From Chaenocephalus aceratus (lineage: Eukaryota; Chordata; Actinopteri; Perciformes; Channichthyidae), in contig CM043807.1 of the NCBI GenBank assembly GCA_023974075.1, forward strand, positions 8,919,676 through 8,983,675: 64,000 bases of DNA, in the 5' to 3' direction. This document shows, piece after piece, positions 1 through 12,160 of the stretch (within the stretch, counting starts at the first letter, position 1; each line of letters starts with the position of its first letter). The translations under genes and the position numbers were made by a program. The notes beneath the pieces are model-generated. The model worked only from the letters and a program-made list of their open reading frames with translations, was not told the DNA's origin and did not search any database.

Positions 1-1486
1 AGAAAGAGATGCTTATGCACTAAATGCATTTGAGTTGCTCATCTAATTGTGGAGAAGAGGACTAAAGGAGATGCTTCGGCTAAAAATAAGCCGATGTAGG
101 CAAGCCGGGATGTAAATGATATGATTATGCAAATGAGCATTGTCAAAATGCGTGCTAGTTAAAACAGCGAGGACTGGCTTGTTAATGGCAAGAAAACATC
201 TGTAACATTCAAATTTAAGGTAATTTCACTCATAAACAGGATGAATGAAAAGCTATTTCTGCAGCACATGCATTATGACAAGTTATCCGTCGACAACAAT
301 GACTTCTAAAGTATTTTCCGTAGCACACGTGTTGTTTTTAGCAGGAAACTGTGACTCATCTTCTAACTTTCGTGAAAAGGTGACATTGTCCTCTGTGTGT
401 AAGTGACATGACCCTAAAGTCCATGATATCCACTATAAGTCCATTATGGATTGGGTAATCTTATTCAGTTTCCTTCCTGTTCTGCTATCACCCTTTCCTT
501 CCCTTGTCTTCCTGCGATGATTTTTGAAATGACTTAATTGAGCTTTATGACTCACTATCAAACAAAGCCTCGTCTACATCAAGCCTCTCTCTTTCAGTCA
601 GGGGGAAAGAAAAAGAGTCTCTCATCATGAAAAAATTGAGATATAAAGCATCTTTGCTTTTTTCAGTGCTCGCCAACTATCGTCTTCTCGTTTAAAAAAA
701 CACGTCTCATATGTATTGCCCTTCATTAAAAGGCTAGGGTGCTTCTCTTTGAATGATAAATCAACAGAAGAACAAAGGTGAGATTCAGCGTATTCTAATT
801 GAAAACCACACTTAGAGATGATGACATGCGATGCTTTAAAGTAAAAGGGTGATACTTGTAAGGATTTATTCATAGCTTAAGAAAAATGTCAACAGTGATT
901 ACTCTTCAGATGAGATATGAGCTAGGCTTACACCTGATGGGCACAGACACATATCATGTAGCACTAAGTAAATGCTACATAAAAGCGTTATAGTGCTCCT
1001 CACAGTATGTCAGTAATACTAAACGCTTGTCACTATGTGTACATAAGGTAAGCATATTGCTTTCCTATTAAAGGCGTATGCATGAGTCTTCAACACACAT
1101 GAAATGATGGGATATCGAGTCATATGGATGGACTGTACTGTGTCTTACAGAAGTGCAAGATGATAGGAAGTTGTTTGTGAGCTGTAAGATTTACGACCAT
1201 GTTTAACTCCAGAAGCATATGTTCAGGAAGTGAATGAGTTGTGCTCTATCGAAGCCGGGTCAGAAACTGAAACCTGGCGCCTGCAATTAAAGGAGGCCGG
1301 GAATACAAACTGAGAGATAAGGGATATGGGACAATAGTCTGGAACGATTACAGAGGATGACACAAGGGCTACACACTCTCAATGCAAGGTTCTTAAACTG
1401 TTCTCCAAACTGAATCTGACATCATACTTAGTGGTCTCACCAGTACCCCTAAACGTCCCCTAACAAAGGTCCTTATTCTCCTTAAA
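1..1486. other. unique sequence, nothing recognised
   Basis: I see no TIR, LINE tail, tandem array or family-like reading frame here. The short open frames are AT-rich and of chance length. Confidence 0.5.
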
Positions 1487-1520
1487 GACCATTCTCCATT
1501 GAGTATATCAAGGTATTAAA
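1487..1520 (+). repeat. 34-bp direct repeat, left copy, flanking RepB copy 1
   Basis: Begins GACCATTCTCCATTGAGTAT and ends ATCAAGGTATTAAA. It matches 2475-2508 at 31 of 34 positions. The last few bases overlap the left end of RepB. Too long for an ordinary target-site duplication. Confidence 0.8.
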
Positions 1521-2471
1521 GGTCACCTATTGTGCAAAATCCACTTGTTCATGTCTTTGATACATCAACACGTGTCTCCTCTCTGTGGAAAGAGATTCTG
1601 AACGTTTCAGGAAAAAAGATTCTCTCTCTTTTTGTCCTGATCCATTTCAATAAAAACCTGTCTGAAAATGAGCTGATCAGATTGTTGCCGCCTTATAATG
1701 TCATAATGATGTTTTGGCTTGTGTACCTATTAGCCAATCACCAACCAAGGTAACCCCCCCCCCCCACCTTATCATCTGAATCTCCTCCTAGAGCACCATT
1801 GTGTTCTTTTTAACCAAATGTCTCTCAGAGGGGCGTGGGGAGGGGCTCCTTATTTTCATCTAAAGCAGGGGTGTCAAACTCAATTTCATCTCGGGCCACA
1901 TCAGCATCATGGTCGCACTCATACTTACAAAAAATACATATATAAATATTTAATATATTTAAAAGAATGTATTATATTACATTATTGCCGTCTGCATTGG
2001 ATTATTATCGGATAAGGTAATAACGTAAGTCTCTTCAGTGAGAATGTCACAAAATGATTTAAAAAGAAAAGCCAAATTCTGGAAAAGAAGTCAAAATAAA
2101 ATAAGTGACATTTTGAAAAAAAAGTCCGATTCTGAGAAGAAAAGTCAAACTTGAGATGCATTGTGGGACATGTAGTTTATGGGCAACGTGCTTCTGTAAA
2201 GTAGCATGTAACCATATAGTAAACATATTATATTCTTTGCAGGCTCTTGTGGGGCCACATTAAATGAAGTCACGGGCCTTGAGTTTGACACCTCTGATCT
2301 AAAGTAACAGACAGAGAATCAGCACTTTTGAAACAGGGCTGAAACAGAGGGGATTATGGGTAATGCTGCAATGATCTGTTTGGTATTTCAGCCAAACACT
2401 TCAGAGACATGTTTTGTATATATCTGACACCTATTATATATTGATGAAAAACAGTATGATAGGGGACCTTT
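1518..2471. mobile_element. RepB copy 1: TIR-bearing non-autonomous repeat, interrupted by a hAT element
   Basis: The left end AAAGGTCACCTATTGTGC is inverted at the right end (AAAGGTCCCCTATCATAC on the other strand). The right half, from about 2305, matches 34325-34506 and 45660-45822 in this window (shared landmarks: TCAGCAcTTT, GATCTGTTTGGTATTT, GACATGTTTT, GTATATATCTGA). Three dispersed copies with common ends make this a mobile repeat; no coding capacity is visible. Superfamily is not assigned because no clean short target duplication was found. It is split at 1866-2296 by a younger hAT insertion and flanked by 34-bp direct repeats. Confidence 0.75.
1866..2296. mobile_element. 431-bp hAT-type non-autonomous element with 8-bp TSD
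   Basis: Starts CAGGGGTGTCAAACTC and ends GAGTTTGACACCTCTG, a near-perfect 16-bp terminal inverted repeat. It is flanked on both sides by ATCTAAAG (1858-1865 and 2297-2304), an exact 8-bp target-site duplication. CAGGG-type ends plus an 8-bp TSD are diagnostic of the hAT superfamily. No transposase remnant is seen inside. Subterminal GGGCCACAT/GGGGCCACAT motifs occur near both ends. It lies inside RepB, so it is younger than that copy. Confidence 0.93.
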
Positions 2472-2474
2472 GAG

Positions 2475-2508
2475 GACCATTCTTCATCGAGTAAATCAAG
2501 GTATTAAA
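2475..2508 (+). repeat. 34-bp direct repeat, right copy, flanking RepB copy 1
   Basis: Begins GACCATTCTTCATCGAGTAA; partner of 1487-1520 with three mismatches. Confidence 0.8.
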
Positions 2509-4840
2509 TTGGAACAACCACTCCTAAAGAGAAGAGGGATGCTGCAAAACCTCGTATCACCAACGTGGATGGCTGTCCTCTCATCACTTCCCAGGTATGA
2601 CAGCAATTAAACCATACTTTTTAATATACAACTTGAATGATGGAAACATTTCACCGCTTTTTTTGTACGGCAAATTAAGACACAATCTGTCAATGTGTCA
2701 CTCCAGGCGCTGAAAACTCTCTTTCTGAGATATGAAACTGTCAGAAGTGCTGCGACAAACCATTATAAAAAATTCATCTATACCCCGACAGTTACAACTC
2801 AGTGTGATGCCTGAGCACATGTTCCCATCCTTTTTTATCGCTGTGTCGTGATTGGCTTGATGAACATTGCCTCGGGTCCTTTGTTGCAATGGGTTTCACT
2901 ATGCAGCCGTTTGTGACTGAAAAAGGCAGATACTCCAGTGGTTCAATCCAGGCTCTAAAGCAGGGTCAGTACGAGGTTTACAGGAAGTTAACTGTTGCTG
3001 ACACTGCCCTCTGGAGAGTAATTACCTCATCAATGCCCCAAAAAAGTCACAGAACACAGTGACAGACGATGTCCTGCAAATAGGTGCATCAGGTTTTTAA
3101 AAGGTCTTTTCTTTTACCTTTTGAATAACTTTTGTATCACTTATGGTAGTCTCACTTTAACTACATCTGACTGTAATAGCTGGGAAGTAGCGCTGTTGTT
3201 GATCATGGTTCCTGACATGTCTTTTAGGTTGTATGAATGGGTAACAATCTCCTGGTTGCGCCTTTGGCACTACTTAAAGAAATAGAGCTTTATAAGTGGG
3301 CCTTAAGGGATAGGAGTCAATGGGATGTGCTTTTAATAATGCATGACACTGAGCTCGGTCAGGACTTGGCAGCAGAGACAATACAAAAAGTACATTTCTA
3401 CAGGCTGACTTACATTCTACTACAAAGCCAACAATTAAAGTAAGATGTGTTTGAGAATTCGGTTTCAAAATAGATTGTACTGTTTTAAAATGTGATTATA
3501 GAGCCTATCAATCACCAATATTCAAAAAGAATACATTAAGACTAATTGGTGAAAAAAAGTCAATCTTCTACTCAGTGCCTGCAAAACTATTGAGAAGACA
3601 TTGACCAATGGTTCAAATGCAAATACCTTAATATCTTTTTACACGTTTTGTCAAATGTTTAAATCTTACTTTGTGAAAAACGATTCACGCACAGCTACAA
3701 TTCATTAAGCTCAATAATGTGTCGACACCGTGTTATTCCAATCTCCGGTTGTTAATTGTGTTAAATCATAATTAAGAAGACAATGGAGGCACACATTTCG
3801 TGTCTGCTTCATTATCGTGAAAAGAGTGTTGTTTTTTCACTTGAGAATCTCTATAATGAGTACCGCTGTGCAATAAATAATATTCTGACAGTTGTATTGT
3901 TCTGGCTTTCTGAAATCAAAGTAACCGAAATAGCAAGCTTCCTCTCTGACAGCGGGCCCTAAGCTGCAGATCCGTAATTGTCCCCCGCAGCCTGTTCAAA
4001 ACAAAAAATACTGCTGGGTTTCTAGAAATATCAAAATAGTTTTGGGAAAGTTCCTGTACTTCAAAAAGGTGTGTGTATTGTACTATATGTGCACTATGCC
4101 TTTACTGTACATACTGTATTGAAGGGGGTTATCTCCTCAGCAATATATGGGTGACATAACCACCCAGATTCCAGACTTTGTCCACAATGGATCGATGCAA
4201 ATGTCTCTCTGTTGCCATCCCACATGTCACAGGCAAGGACAGACGAGCGGCCAACATCCCTCTGTCTCCCTTCCTCTCCGACAGTCTCTCCGTGGCATAA
4301 AATTATCTGCCACTCTGAACAAGAGTCTGCGCTACAGGGCGGACGCTGGCAGCAATTTATCAGCACTGGGCTCATCCAGAATATTGTCTCTTCTTCTGGC
4401 AGGAAGCAAATCAAACAAACAAGAGGACAAATGGAAAGCACGGAGGAAAAGGGGGGGAGGAGAGAGAACAAAGAGGAAAAACAGTCTGACTCCTTTTGCC
4501 AACATCTTCAATCAGGTGGAGCAGATGTAGCCGAGCGACATGTGAAAGGCTCCAATAAAGGACTCAGAGGACCATCGCTCATTAGATCTCGCTGCAGGGT
4601 TTGGCCCCTGGCATTCTAGCCTCTCCAACCAGAAACCCCTCTCAATCTCACATTCATCTTAGAGCAGGCTTTTTCTCCGATGACGACCCTTCCTCCACCT
4701 CTGATCATTCATCCGCCTTCACTTCTCCCTCACTCTATTCCTCCTCCCTCGAAACCTCCATTCTTCAAATGAGCCCTCTCATCCCCTTGATCCCCCGTCT
4801 TTGCAGCTTTTACCTCCCTATGGCATAACACATATATTAT
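2509..4840. other. unique sequence, nothing recognised
   Basis: No repeat ends or protein-family-like frames were seen. Overlapping open frames on both strands at 4094-4619 are mutually exclusive, low in family-like motifs and cross a purine-rich stretch (4430-4480), so they are treated as chance. Confidence 0.5.
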
Positions 4841-5636
4841 CAGAGGTGTGAAGTAACTAAGTACAGGTACTCAAGTGCAATTTTGAGGTTCTTCTTTACT
4901 TAAGTATTTCCATTTTTTGCTACTTTGTACTTCTACTCTAATACAAGTAAGAGGTAAATTGTGTACTTTTACTCCACTTCATTTATTTAATATCTTTGGT
5001 TATCAGAATCAGAATTGGTTTTACTTTGCACATTTGGATGAATGAAATCTAATCAAGTGTTGAATCAGACTTTAGTTCCACCTGGAGTAAATCCACATGC
5101 TACCCTGCAGTCTACAAAGTCATTCAAACTAGCTGCACCTTCACCAGCTTTGAGAACACTTTCATGATCAATCATTATAAAACATATCATATATATTATT
5201 CTGAGATGGACCAATCTGCACAGAGTCAGAATCAGAATCAGAAACCAGGTAGGTTCACACATACGAGGAATTTGACTTGATGTCATGGTGCATACATCAA
5301 ATATAAAACAAAAAATCTCCATATAAAACAAAAGATCTTTAAGGACACTGTAATAACATATAGTTAAATAGCAATAAAATAAAGCAGTAATTTACAGCGA
5401 AATGTGATGCAATGAGTTATAGAATATAAAGTTTTTTTTTCCTTAGCACTATTTGCAATTATTATTTAGCACAATGACTACTTTTACTTTTGATACTTAA
5501 GGTATATTTTGATGCTAATACTTTTGTAATTTTACTTAAGTAACATTTTGATTGCAGGACTTTTACCTGTAACAGAGTATTCCTACACTGTGGTACTTCT
5601 ACTTAAATACAAGATTTGAGTACTTCTCCCACCTCC
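4841..5636. mobile_element. RepA copy 1: Tol2-like hAT MITE, interrupted by a LINE fragment
   Basis: The left end is CAGAGGTGTGAAGTAACTAA; the right end on the minus strand reads GGAGGTGGGAGAAGTACTC. Both ends carry dense GTAC/AAGTA subterminal repeats (AAGTACTT-type), as known for Tol2-like hAT elements. The same sequence recurs at 45828-46319 and 60872-63691. Internal sequence resumes on either side of a LINE fragment at about 5224-5475. No clear 8-bp target duplication is visible here, so the ends may have eroded. No transposase is present. Confidence 0.85.
5224..5475 (-). mobile_element. LINE 3'-end fragment inside RepA copy 1
   Basis: The segment begins with an AGAATC-type short tandem tail (minus-strand 3' tail) followed by CAGGTAGGTTCACACATACG and GAATTTGACTTGATGTCATG, which read as a teleost LINE 3' UTR. 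The RepA sequence is continuous if this piece is removed (it resumes at GTGC/TGCAGATTGG when compared with 61030-63415). LINE clade not determined. Confidence 0.65.
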
Positions 5637-6564
5637 TTTCCAGAAAACACAGAATACTGCTAAAAATCTGTGCACAGCATTCCTACATGGACACGGAATT
5701 CACCGCCACATTTCTCCTGATTTTGAAATCAGCAGTCTTGAAACGCATATTCGATTTTTCCCAAGGGTCTCATTCCTCCTCCCCCCCCCTCTGTTTGATG
5801 TGCAGTGGTCTCGCCTGGCTGAGTGTGTGCCGGTGGCCTTGCAGACACTCGCTGTGCCCATTACCTTAAGCATGTCTGGCTGCGGTGAGCTAGATTAGGG
5901 GAGGAATGAATAAGGCTTCTTGACTGCGAGCACCTGGCCACCTACCTATAAATCACCTGCTTAGACCCCACAGCCCCCGCCCCTCTGTGTCAAACGTCTC
6001 TGACCCAACCACAATTCCACTGCCATTCCTCCCTCTCCCTTCTCGCCCATTTGCCTCAATTTGCCCTCCCATACCTGCCTGCTTCACTTCCTTATCCTCA
6101 CAGTTTGTCTCTATTCTTATTTCTGCTCCGCTCGGATGCTTCTACACTTTTTTTCTCCTTCCGTCTGGCACTAGCAACATTTTCAGTTGTCTTCATCACG
6201 CCGTTAACTGGCAGTCCTGCACCTTAACTCACTGTCTTCGTGTTATTCCTCGTGTTTCTTCCACTACACCTCCTACGTCCTGGTCGTTCTTCCGCTTCCA
6301 GTGGAGCATGTACAGGAACAATGGAGGCGGTCCGGCTGGTCAAATCTGTTTTAGTTTGGCCGTGAGCAGGAGATGGAGGACGGTTTCTTTCCTTAGCACT
6401 GTTTGCAATTATGATTTAGCACACAGTTTAATGGTAAGCATGTATTTCGGGATGACAGTTCATCCTCTATCTTTATTCCCAACTGCCTATTACAATTGAA
6501 AAATATGTGATAAGCCCAGAACGGTTTAGGACTAAATACCTTAGTTCTAAATGGCGGTATTTGA
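5637..6564. other. unique sequence, pyrimidine-rich
   Basis: An open frame of 170 codons (5987-6499) is dominated by S, P, L and F from a CT-rich stretch and has no family resemblance. The motif CCTTAGCACTxTTTGCAATTAT at 6391-6414 also occurs at 5441-5462, suggesting a small shared repeat fragment. Confidence 0.45.
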
Positions 6565-6569
6565 TGAGA

Positions 6570-6650
6570 TTAGATTACACTCTAATGATCCCTCTGGGGG
6601 GAAATTGGGTCTTTGCTGCAGAATAGAATGGTTACAGTGTGGAAATAAAT
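6570..6650 (-). mobile_element. LINE 3'-tail fragment
   Basis: GAGATTAGATTACACTCTAATGATCCCTCTGGGGGGAAATTG is the minus-strand form of the common fish LINE 3' end in which AATTTCCCC is followed by an AATAAAG-like tail. Only the tail is recognisable; whether 6650-6840 belongs to it is unclear. Confidence 0.55.
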
Positions 6651-6840
6651 AAGCACAGAGCTTAAAGAGGACATCACATATCTGGCTGACAACTGCAACC
6701 AATGAAACATACTGCTCATAATACCGGCTTTAAAAAAAGGATGGCCATAAATGACTGAATAAATAGCAGAGAATTCCCGGCAATGCCGAACCCTAATGCC
6801 TATTTGCCTGGTGTTGCATCTCCAGCAAAACAATCAAGAA

Positions 6841-8449
6841 TATAATATCATTATTTACTATCTTTCCCATAGTGTCATTTAGCAGTGTGCACTAAAATGT
6901 GTCCTGGGATACATTCAAGGACTGCCCTTGAAAATGAAGTTGTCTGCATGAGTGGAAGTATGTATTCTTTACGACAACAGGCAACGACAAATTGGCACAG
7001 ACTGTCACGATCAGTGGATTGTCTCCTTCCAGTCTGAGACAACAACTAGTGTGCAAAAGGAATAATATACACGTTTATTTGCATATAGAGCAGGGATGTA
7101 AGATCCGTTCATAATTGGTCATTTGAAACGCATGTGGAAATGCATTTTAATGCGTACTTAATGCCGTCCACTTGTGATCGGATCACTGGAGATGAATGTT
7201 AATGCCAGGTGTGGACACAGCCTCAGTGAGTAAGTGAGAGGCACATTAATCTGAATACATTTGGAACATCTGCATCAGACAAAGAAGCAAGTGTCTGTCT
7301 CTAAGGCTATATAGAGTTGTATGCTAACAAGACTGCTAAATTATAACGAGGTTGTCTACTTTTTCCGGCAAGTTCCAAATGTCAAAGCATTCCGAAACAA
7401 GACAGGAATGTGAACTAGTGGAAGGCCAGAGTTCACTGGTCCAAATCTGGCTGCCAGGCAGCAGTGATGAGAATCTGCAGGGTAATTTGTATTCTGAGTC
7501 AGTGCATTAGTTCAATTTTCAAATGGAATCCTCGCCGCATTTCATCCGTACACTTAGCGAAGCCCAGCATTTTGTAATGGGGCGATAATGGAAAAGGATC
7601 TGGCTGAATCTCCCGCTCTTTTCCCCAACCATCCCCATGTGCACACGAACACCAAACCTTATTGCAAAAGTACTTTTCCATTTCACCAACACTAAGGTGC
7701 TGGACTTATTACATGCAGGCTGAGAAAGGAAAGTGACAGAGTAGAAGACGCGGAGCAGGGAGGTCAGAGATGGATGGATGCGTTGGTTTTGGAGGGAGAT
7801 ATAAATGGAGAGGGAGACAGTGGGAGAAAGAAAGACCCATCATCCTGTAACGTTCCAGAAATTGACAGCACCGTTTGTGTGTGTCATTATTGTCTTGGTG
7901 TCTACTTGTACAGTGTGTGCGTGTGTGTGGGTTGATGAGAAAGCACAACGCTCTCCATCTGCATGCGTCATCAATATCATGGCGTTAGACGGAGGTAATT
8001 GCGATATGTCAGAGATAACGAATGCTTAGGCAACGCCACACATAAAGAGGTCTGACAACTGCCTAACAAGAGTGAATGGACACTGCCATTGCCTTGGGAG
8101 CAATTAAGATGTGTTATAATTGTGTCACCGGTTTAGTGATGAGGAGCTATGGATCTCTTTCACTATCCTACCCAGCTTCCTCAATTGACACGTCGCCCCC
8201 TGCAGGCATTAATAATGCAGATGGAGGTCAATGGGATTGATTTAGGTGGGGGGAAAGGCTCGAGGGGAGGGTGATATGGATTCAATCTTTCTGAAGATGT
8301 TATTTTATATTGCACAAACAATACACAGTAAATTGTGACAATTATATGCTCAATTAAATCAAGAAACCGTTTGGAGATAAACTAATTACATTGAAACTGT
8401 TGTTGAGGGTAATAAGATGCATTAAAAGTAAAAAACACTAAAAAAAAAC
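6841..8449. other. unique sequence, nothing recognised
   Basis: No repeat boundaries or coding signal seen. Short TGTGTG and GGAGG-type low-complexity patches occur around 7720-7930. Confidence 0.5.
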
Positions 8450-10447
8450 ATCGACGTCAAGATGCAGTTCCATCCATTTCAGTCCAAACTGTCATCAAGT
8501 CATTAATGTATGCTCTGCTACACTTGGACTCATTTGGTTTCATATCAGGATATAAACGTAATCTTGGTAAAAGTGAATTATTTCCTCTAAACTGAACCGC
8601 ACGTAAATGTCCTTTACATAACTTCCCATTTAAAGTATCTCTGCAAAGCTTTACATATCTTGGAATACAAGTTACTAGCACATTTAAAAGTCTCTTTAAG
8701 GCCAATTTTACACCCTGTTTAGAACGTATACAACACGACTTTGAACGCTGGTCACTGCTCCCTTTAAATTTGGCCGCGAGGATCAACATAGTAAAAATAA
8801 ATATTCTCCCTAAATCTGTTTCAGTGCATACCTATTTTTCTTCCTCAAGCGTTTTTTCGGAATAATTGATAGCTCAATTTTGGAGTTTATTTGGAACAAA
8901 AAGAAACCTAGACTTCGTAAAGACTTTCTACAAAGGCCAAAGCCTCTTGGAGGAATGGCCTTGCCAAACTTTAGATTTGACTATTGGGCTTCCAACCTAA
9001 GAATCTTACAGTATTGGCTTAGCTCCAATACACTTCATCCTCGCTTGGCTGGCTATGGAGTCTTTTTCCTCTAAGCCTGTGTCACTGATATCACTTGTAC
9101 ACTCCCCTATCAACAGCCCCGTGTCCCTCTATGCTAACAATATAGTTGTTAAAACCTCCTTAAGGATTTGGAATCAGTTTAAACGTCACTTTGGTCTGCA
9201 AGCTTTTTCTACCTCGGCTCCACTAGCTGCAAATCATGTTTTCCCCCCCTCCATATCAGTCGGTGCATTTTCTATATGGTCAAACCTTGGTATTAAAACA
9301 TTTAAAGATGTATATATTGAGAACACTTTTGCATCTTTTCAACAGCTCTCAGAATTGTTCTCTCTTCCTAAACATCATTTTTTTAGATACCTGTAAATTC
9401 GGAGTTTTGCTCGCGATAGATATGCTCAGTTTCCTAACCTGCCCGCTGACACGCCTATACAGTAGATGCTTTTCTCACTCAGGTCCCTGTGATGAAAGGA
9501 ATTATCTCGTGTATTTACAATCAAATCCAAACCCTATCTTCAACCTCTCTAAACTCTGTGAAAGCTGTTTGGGAGGAGGATTTGGGGCAGGAGATCTCAG
9601 AGGATCTTTGGGGCAATATTCTTAAGCGTGTGCATACTTCATCCGTCTGCGCAAGACATGGTTTGATTCAGTGTAAAGTTGTTCACCGCACCCATTGGAC
9701 TAAAGTCAGGCTCTTCAAAGTGTTTGACAATATAGATCCTTCTTGTGAAAAATGTCACCAAACACCTGCAAACCATTTGCATATGTTTTGGTCATGTACT
9801 CTGCACCACTACTGGACTTCAATTTTCAGTACTTTGTCAGAGGTAACTGGGACGCTTATAAAGCCTCATGCCATTACTGCAGTAATACCAAACCTGCCTT
9901 TGCCTAGGCTCAAAGCAGACCTTATAGCCTTTGCAACATTACTAGCAAGACGTCTTATTCTAACAAGATGGAAATCACCAACACCACCTTTCGATGTGGA
10001 TAAGGGACATTTTTAATAATTTGCAGTTTGAAAAAATCCGTTACACATTGAGAGGCTCCTCCGGGAAGTTCCGGAGTGTCTGGGGGCCTTTCTTTGCGTA
10101 TACAGGGAGGATGACCTTCCCAGATATTCCGGAATAAGACCCGAATATGTATGTGTGTATTTTTATGTATCTTTTTAAAAAAAAATTGTTTTTATTATTA
10201 TTATTATTTTATATGAATATATATATATATGTATATGTGAAACATTTCAAATGTATTTGTACTATTACCTGAAGAGAATGAGGTTATGTGTTTGTTTGCA
10301 TTTTGTTGTGTGACCAAGCCGACTGTTTTTTTTTGTCTTGTTGTAATGTCTCATATGTTATGTGATACTGTCAATCACAACCGCTCTGTCATCTCTGTTT
10401 AATTTGTGTACGAAAATCAATAAACAAAGTTTATAAAAAATAATAAT
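8450..10447 (+). mobile_element. L1-type LINE, 5'-truncated and decayed
   Basis: Contains the 3' half of an L1-like ORF2 followed by an AT-rich 3' UTR, an AATAAA signal at 10419-10424 and an A-rich end near 10435-10447. The 5' end is missing: the first recognisable coding lies in the C-terminal part of the reverse transcriptase domain. No target duplication could be identified confidently. Confidence 0.85.
8457..10016 (+). pseudogene. L1-type ORF2 C-terminal fragment (reverse transcriptase thumb to zinc knuckle)
   Basis: Originally the C-terminal portion of an L1 ORF2 protein (endonuclease/reverse transcriptase that copies LINE RNA at the target site). Across three shifting frames the order of L1 motifs is preserved: a GYKxNLGKSELFPL segment near 8550-8600, a YLGIQVTSTFK segment near 8660-8690, EFIWNKKKPRLRK followed by GGMALPNF at 8881-8970, SLRIWNQFKRHFG at about 9154-9192, a VxAxWEEDLG segment near 9560, and a CX2CX8HX4C zinc-knuckle (SCEKC...HMFWSC) at about 9750-9800. 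In-frame stops interrupt 8600-8850 and 9397-9488, and the frame changes near 9060 and again before 9489, so the gene is dead. The endonuclease and catalytic YxDD palm are absent through truncation. Confidence 0.85.
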
Positions 10448-10489
10448 TAATGTATCCTATTAGACATTAGTGTGGTTGTCGTTATTAGG

Positions 10490-10625
10490 GAAATGTACCT
10501 TTGAAAAACCAAATTCAACTCAGTTCATCTCCAATTAAAGTTCAATTTTTAGATTTTAAGAAATTCTTGAGATCAGGAGTCCACAAGAATGGGACAGACG
10601 GAAGGAAAGTGATTTTAAAATGTAT
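10490..10625 (+). repeat. dispersed teleost repeat fragment, copy 1
   Basis: The order CAACTCAGTTCATCTCCAAT, then AAGAAATTCTTGAGATCAGG, then CACAAGAATGGGACAGACGG matches the layout of 35460-35590. Both resemble a very common fish repeat ending in GTTCACAAGAATGGGACGGACGG. Function and superfamily unknown to me. Confidence 0.6.
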
Positions 10626-12073
10626 TAACAATATTAAAAGGTAAGACAATTTCCACTGTAATAGTTGAAACACTATTAAAGTCGGAAATGTTCAATTTGT
10701 TATCAATCTGACTATCCAATTTTTGATATATCCATTGACTTCAACGTCATAATGCCGTAGTGTCAAAACTGTATTACTGTAGAGCACAATACATTACATT
10801 TATAAGTATATATATATAAATATGCCAATACAGTTGTGTCCATCAATGAACTGAATAGTTGTTGTTTAGCTCTAGTCACACTATGGATCACCCAAACCTA
10901 TTGGCCCTCACATGAATACTGACATGTGTCTGTGGTGCGAACACAGATGCAGGAGACAGGTGTTGTCCTTACCGATAGCCCACAATCTGTCTGCTCTATG
11001 TCTGGGTCAATCAGACAGAGAAAGGTGTAGTAAGAATATTTAAGTCACGATAAAGCATTCCTTTCACGGAGGTCTGTGAATCCCGCAGAATGGAGTGAAG
11101 CTAAACTGTCCCAATCACGTTGATGTGGACTTAATGAAAGGCTTTGAATTCATCTGCCAATCACGTCACCTTACGACCCTGAATCCTCGGCCAGAAGGAC
11201 TCTATACCTGCTCATTTCTAGGGGTAACTATATCGGAAGTTGATTGCGAAGAGGCCTGCGGTGGTTCATTGGTATGAGCATAGGGGTCTGTTCAGCTGCA
11301 TTACGCCCCAGCGAGTTCATTAAGCAGCATGAGAGGGGAAGGACGAACAGCGGAGCAGATACACCGCCTTGATCAATGTAGATGAATGTTCTGCACCACT
11401 GCACGTGAGGCTACAGGGATAAAGTCTGAAGTGAATTAATGTATGTGCATTAAGAGAGTGCATGTGGGCGCGAGAAAGAGAGAGAAAGAGGGAACACGGA
11501 TACACATTTCAAGTGGAGAAGTCAAGAGGGTACGAGTGTGTGAGGGTACAAACACACAAAGGAAATATGAATCTGTTTGAGGCTCCATAAATAAAAAGAA
11601 AAGTCAATCAGTGAAAAAATGACGGACTAGAATACACACGATAGAGCTCCTTTAAAGTAAGTGTACCATTTTTTCTACTTTCCCAGGCTGCACTTCCTGT
11701 TATGATGTCTATCAATTTGTGTTTTGGACAGCCACTGGGAAGACGGCCAAGTACTTTTCTCGGATTTGATATGCAGAGCCCCACAAACAGCCAGAAAAAC
11801 ACAATAGAGAACTGTAGACACAACCCGACGCCTCTTCATCATCCAGATGACAATGTGGCGTGCTGTGATGATGCGCAGGAAGGATCTTCACTCACTTTAG
11901 TAGAAAGTAAGAGACAGAAGAAGAGAGGGAGGGAAGGAAAAGGATCCGTTCTGTCTGTCTCCCAGCATGCTTCACTGTGTCCCAAGGCGCCTTCGTCTCC
12001 CTAAATAAGAACACCTTGGAAAATGAAGAAGGGTGCTGGGGGAGCAGCGGAAAAGAAACATATCTGAAAGACT

Positions 12074-12074
<1 letters not shown>
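10626..12074. other. unique sequence, nothing recognised
   Basis: No repeat ends or coding signal. AG-rich low complexity at about 11470-11500. Confidence 0.5.

Positions 12075-12160
<86 letters not shown>
12075..12160 (+). repeat. (TG)n dinucleotide microsatellite, about 43 units
   Basis: An uninterrupted TG run of about 86 bp. Open frames spelling Cys-Val repeats across it are artefacts. Such tracts are common in fish genomes and usually length-polymorphic. Confidence 0.98.

Noticed and set aside
4094..4619. Three overlapping open frames of 125-135 codons on both strands
   Set aside because: Mutually overlapping, charged low-complexity tails from a purine-rich tract, no family resemblance.
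5987..6499. 170-codon plus-strand open frame
   Set aside because: Composition (S, P, L, F) follows a CT-rich stretch; no domain, no splice or promoter context, and it is mid-desert.
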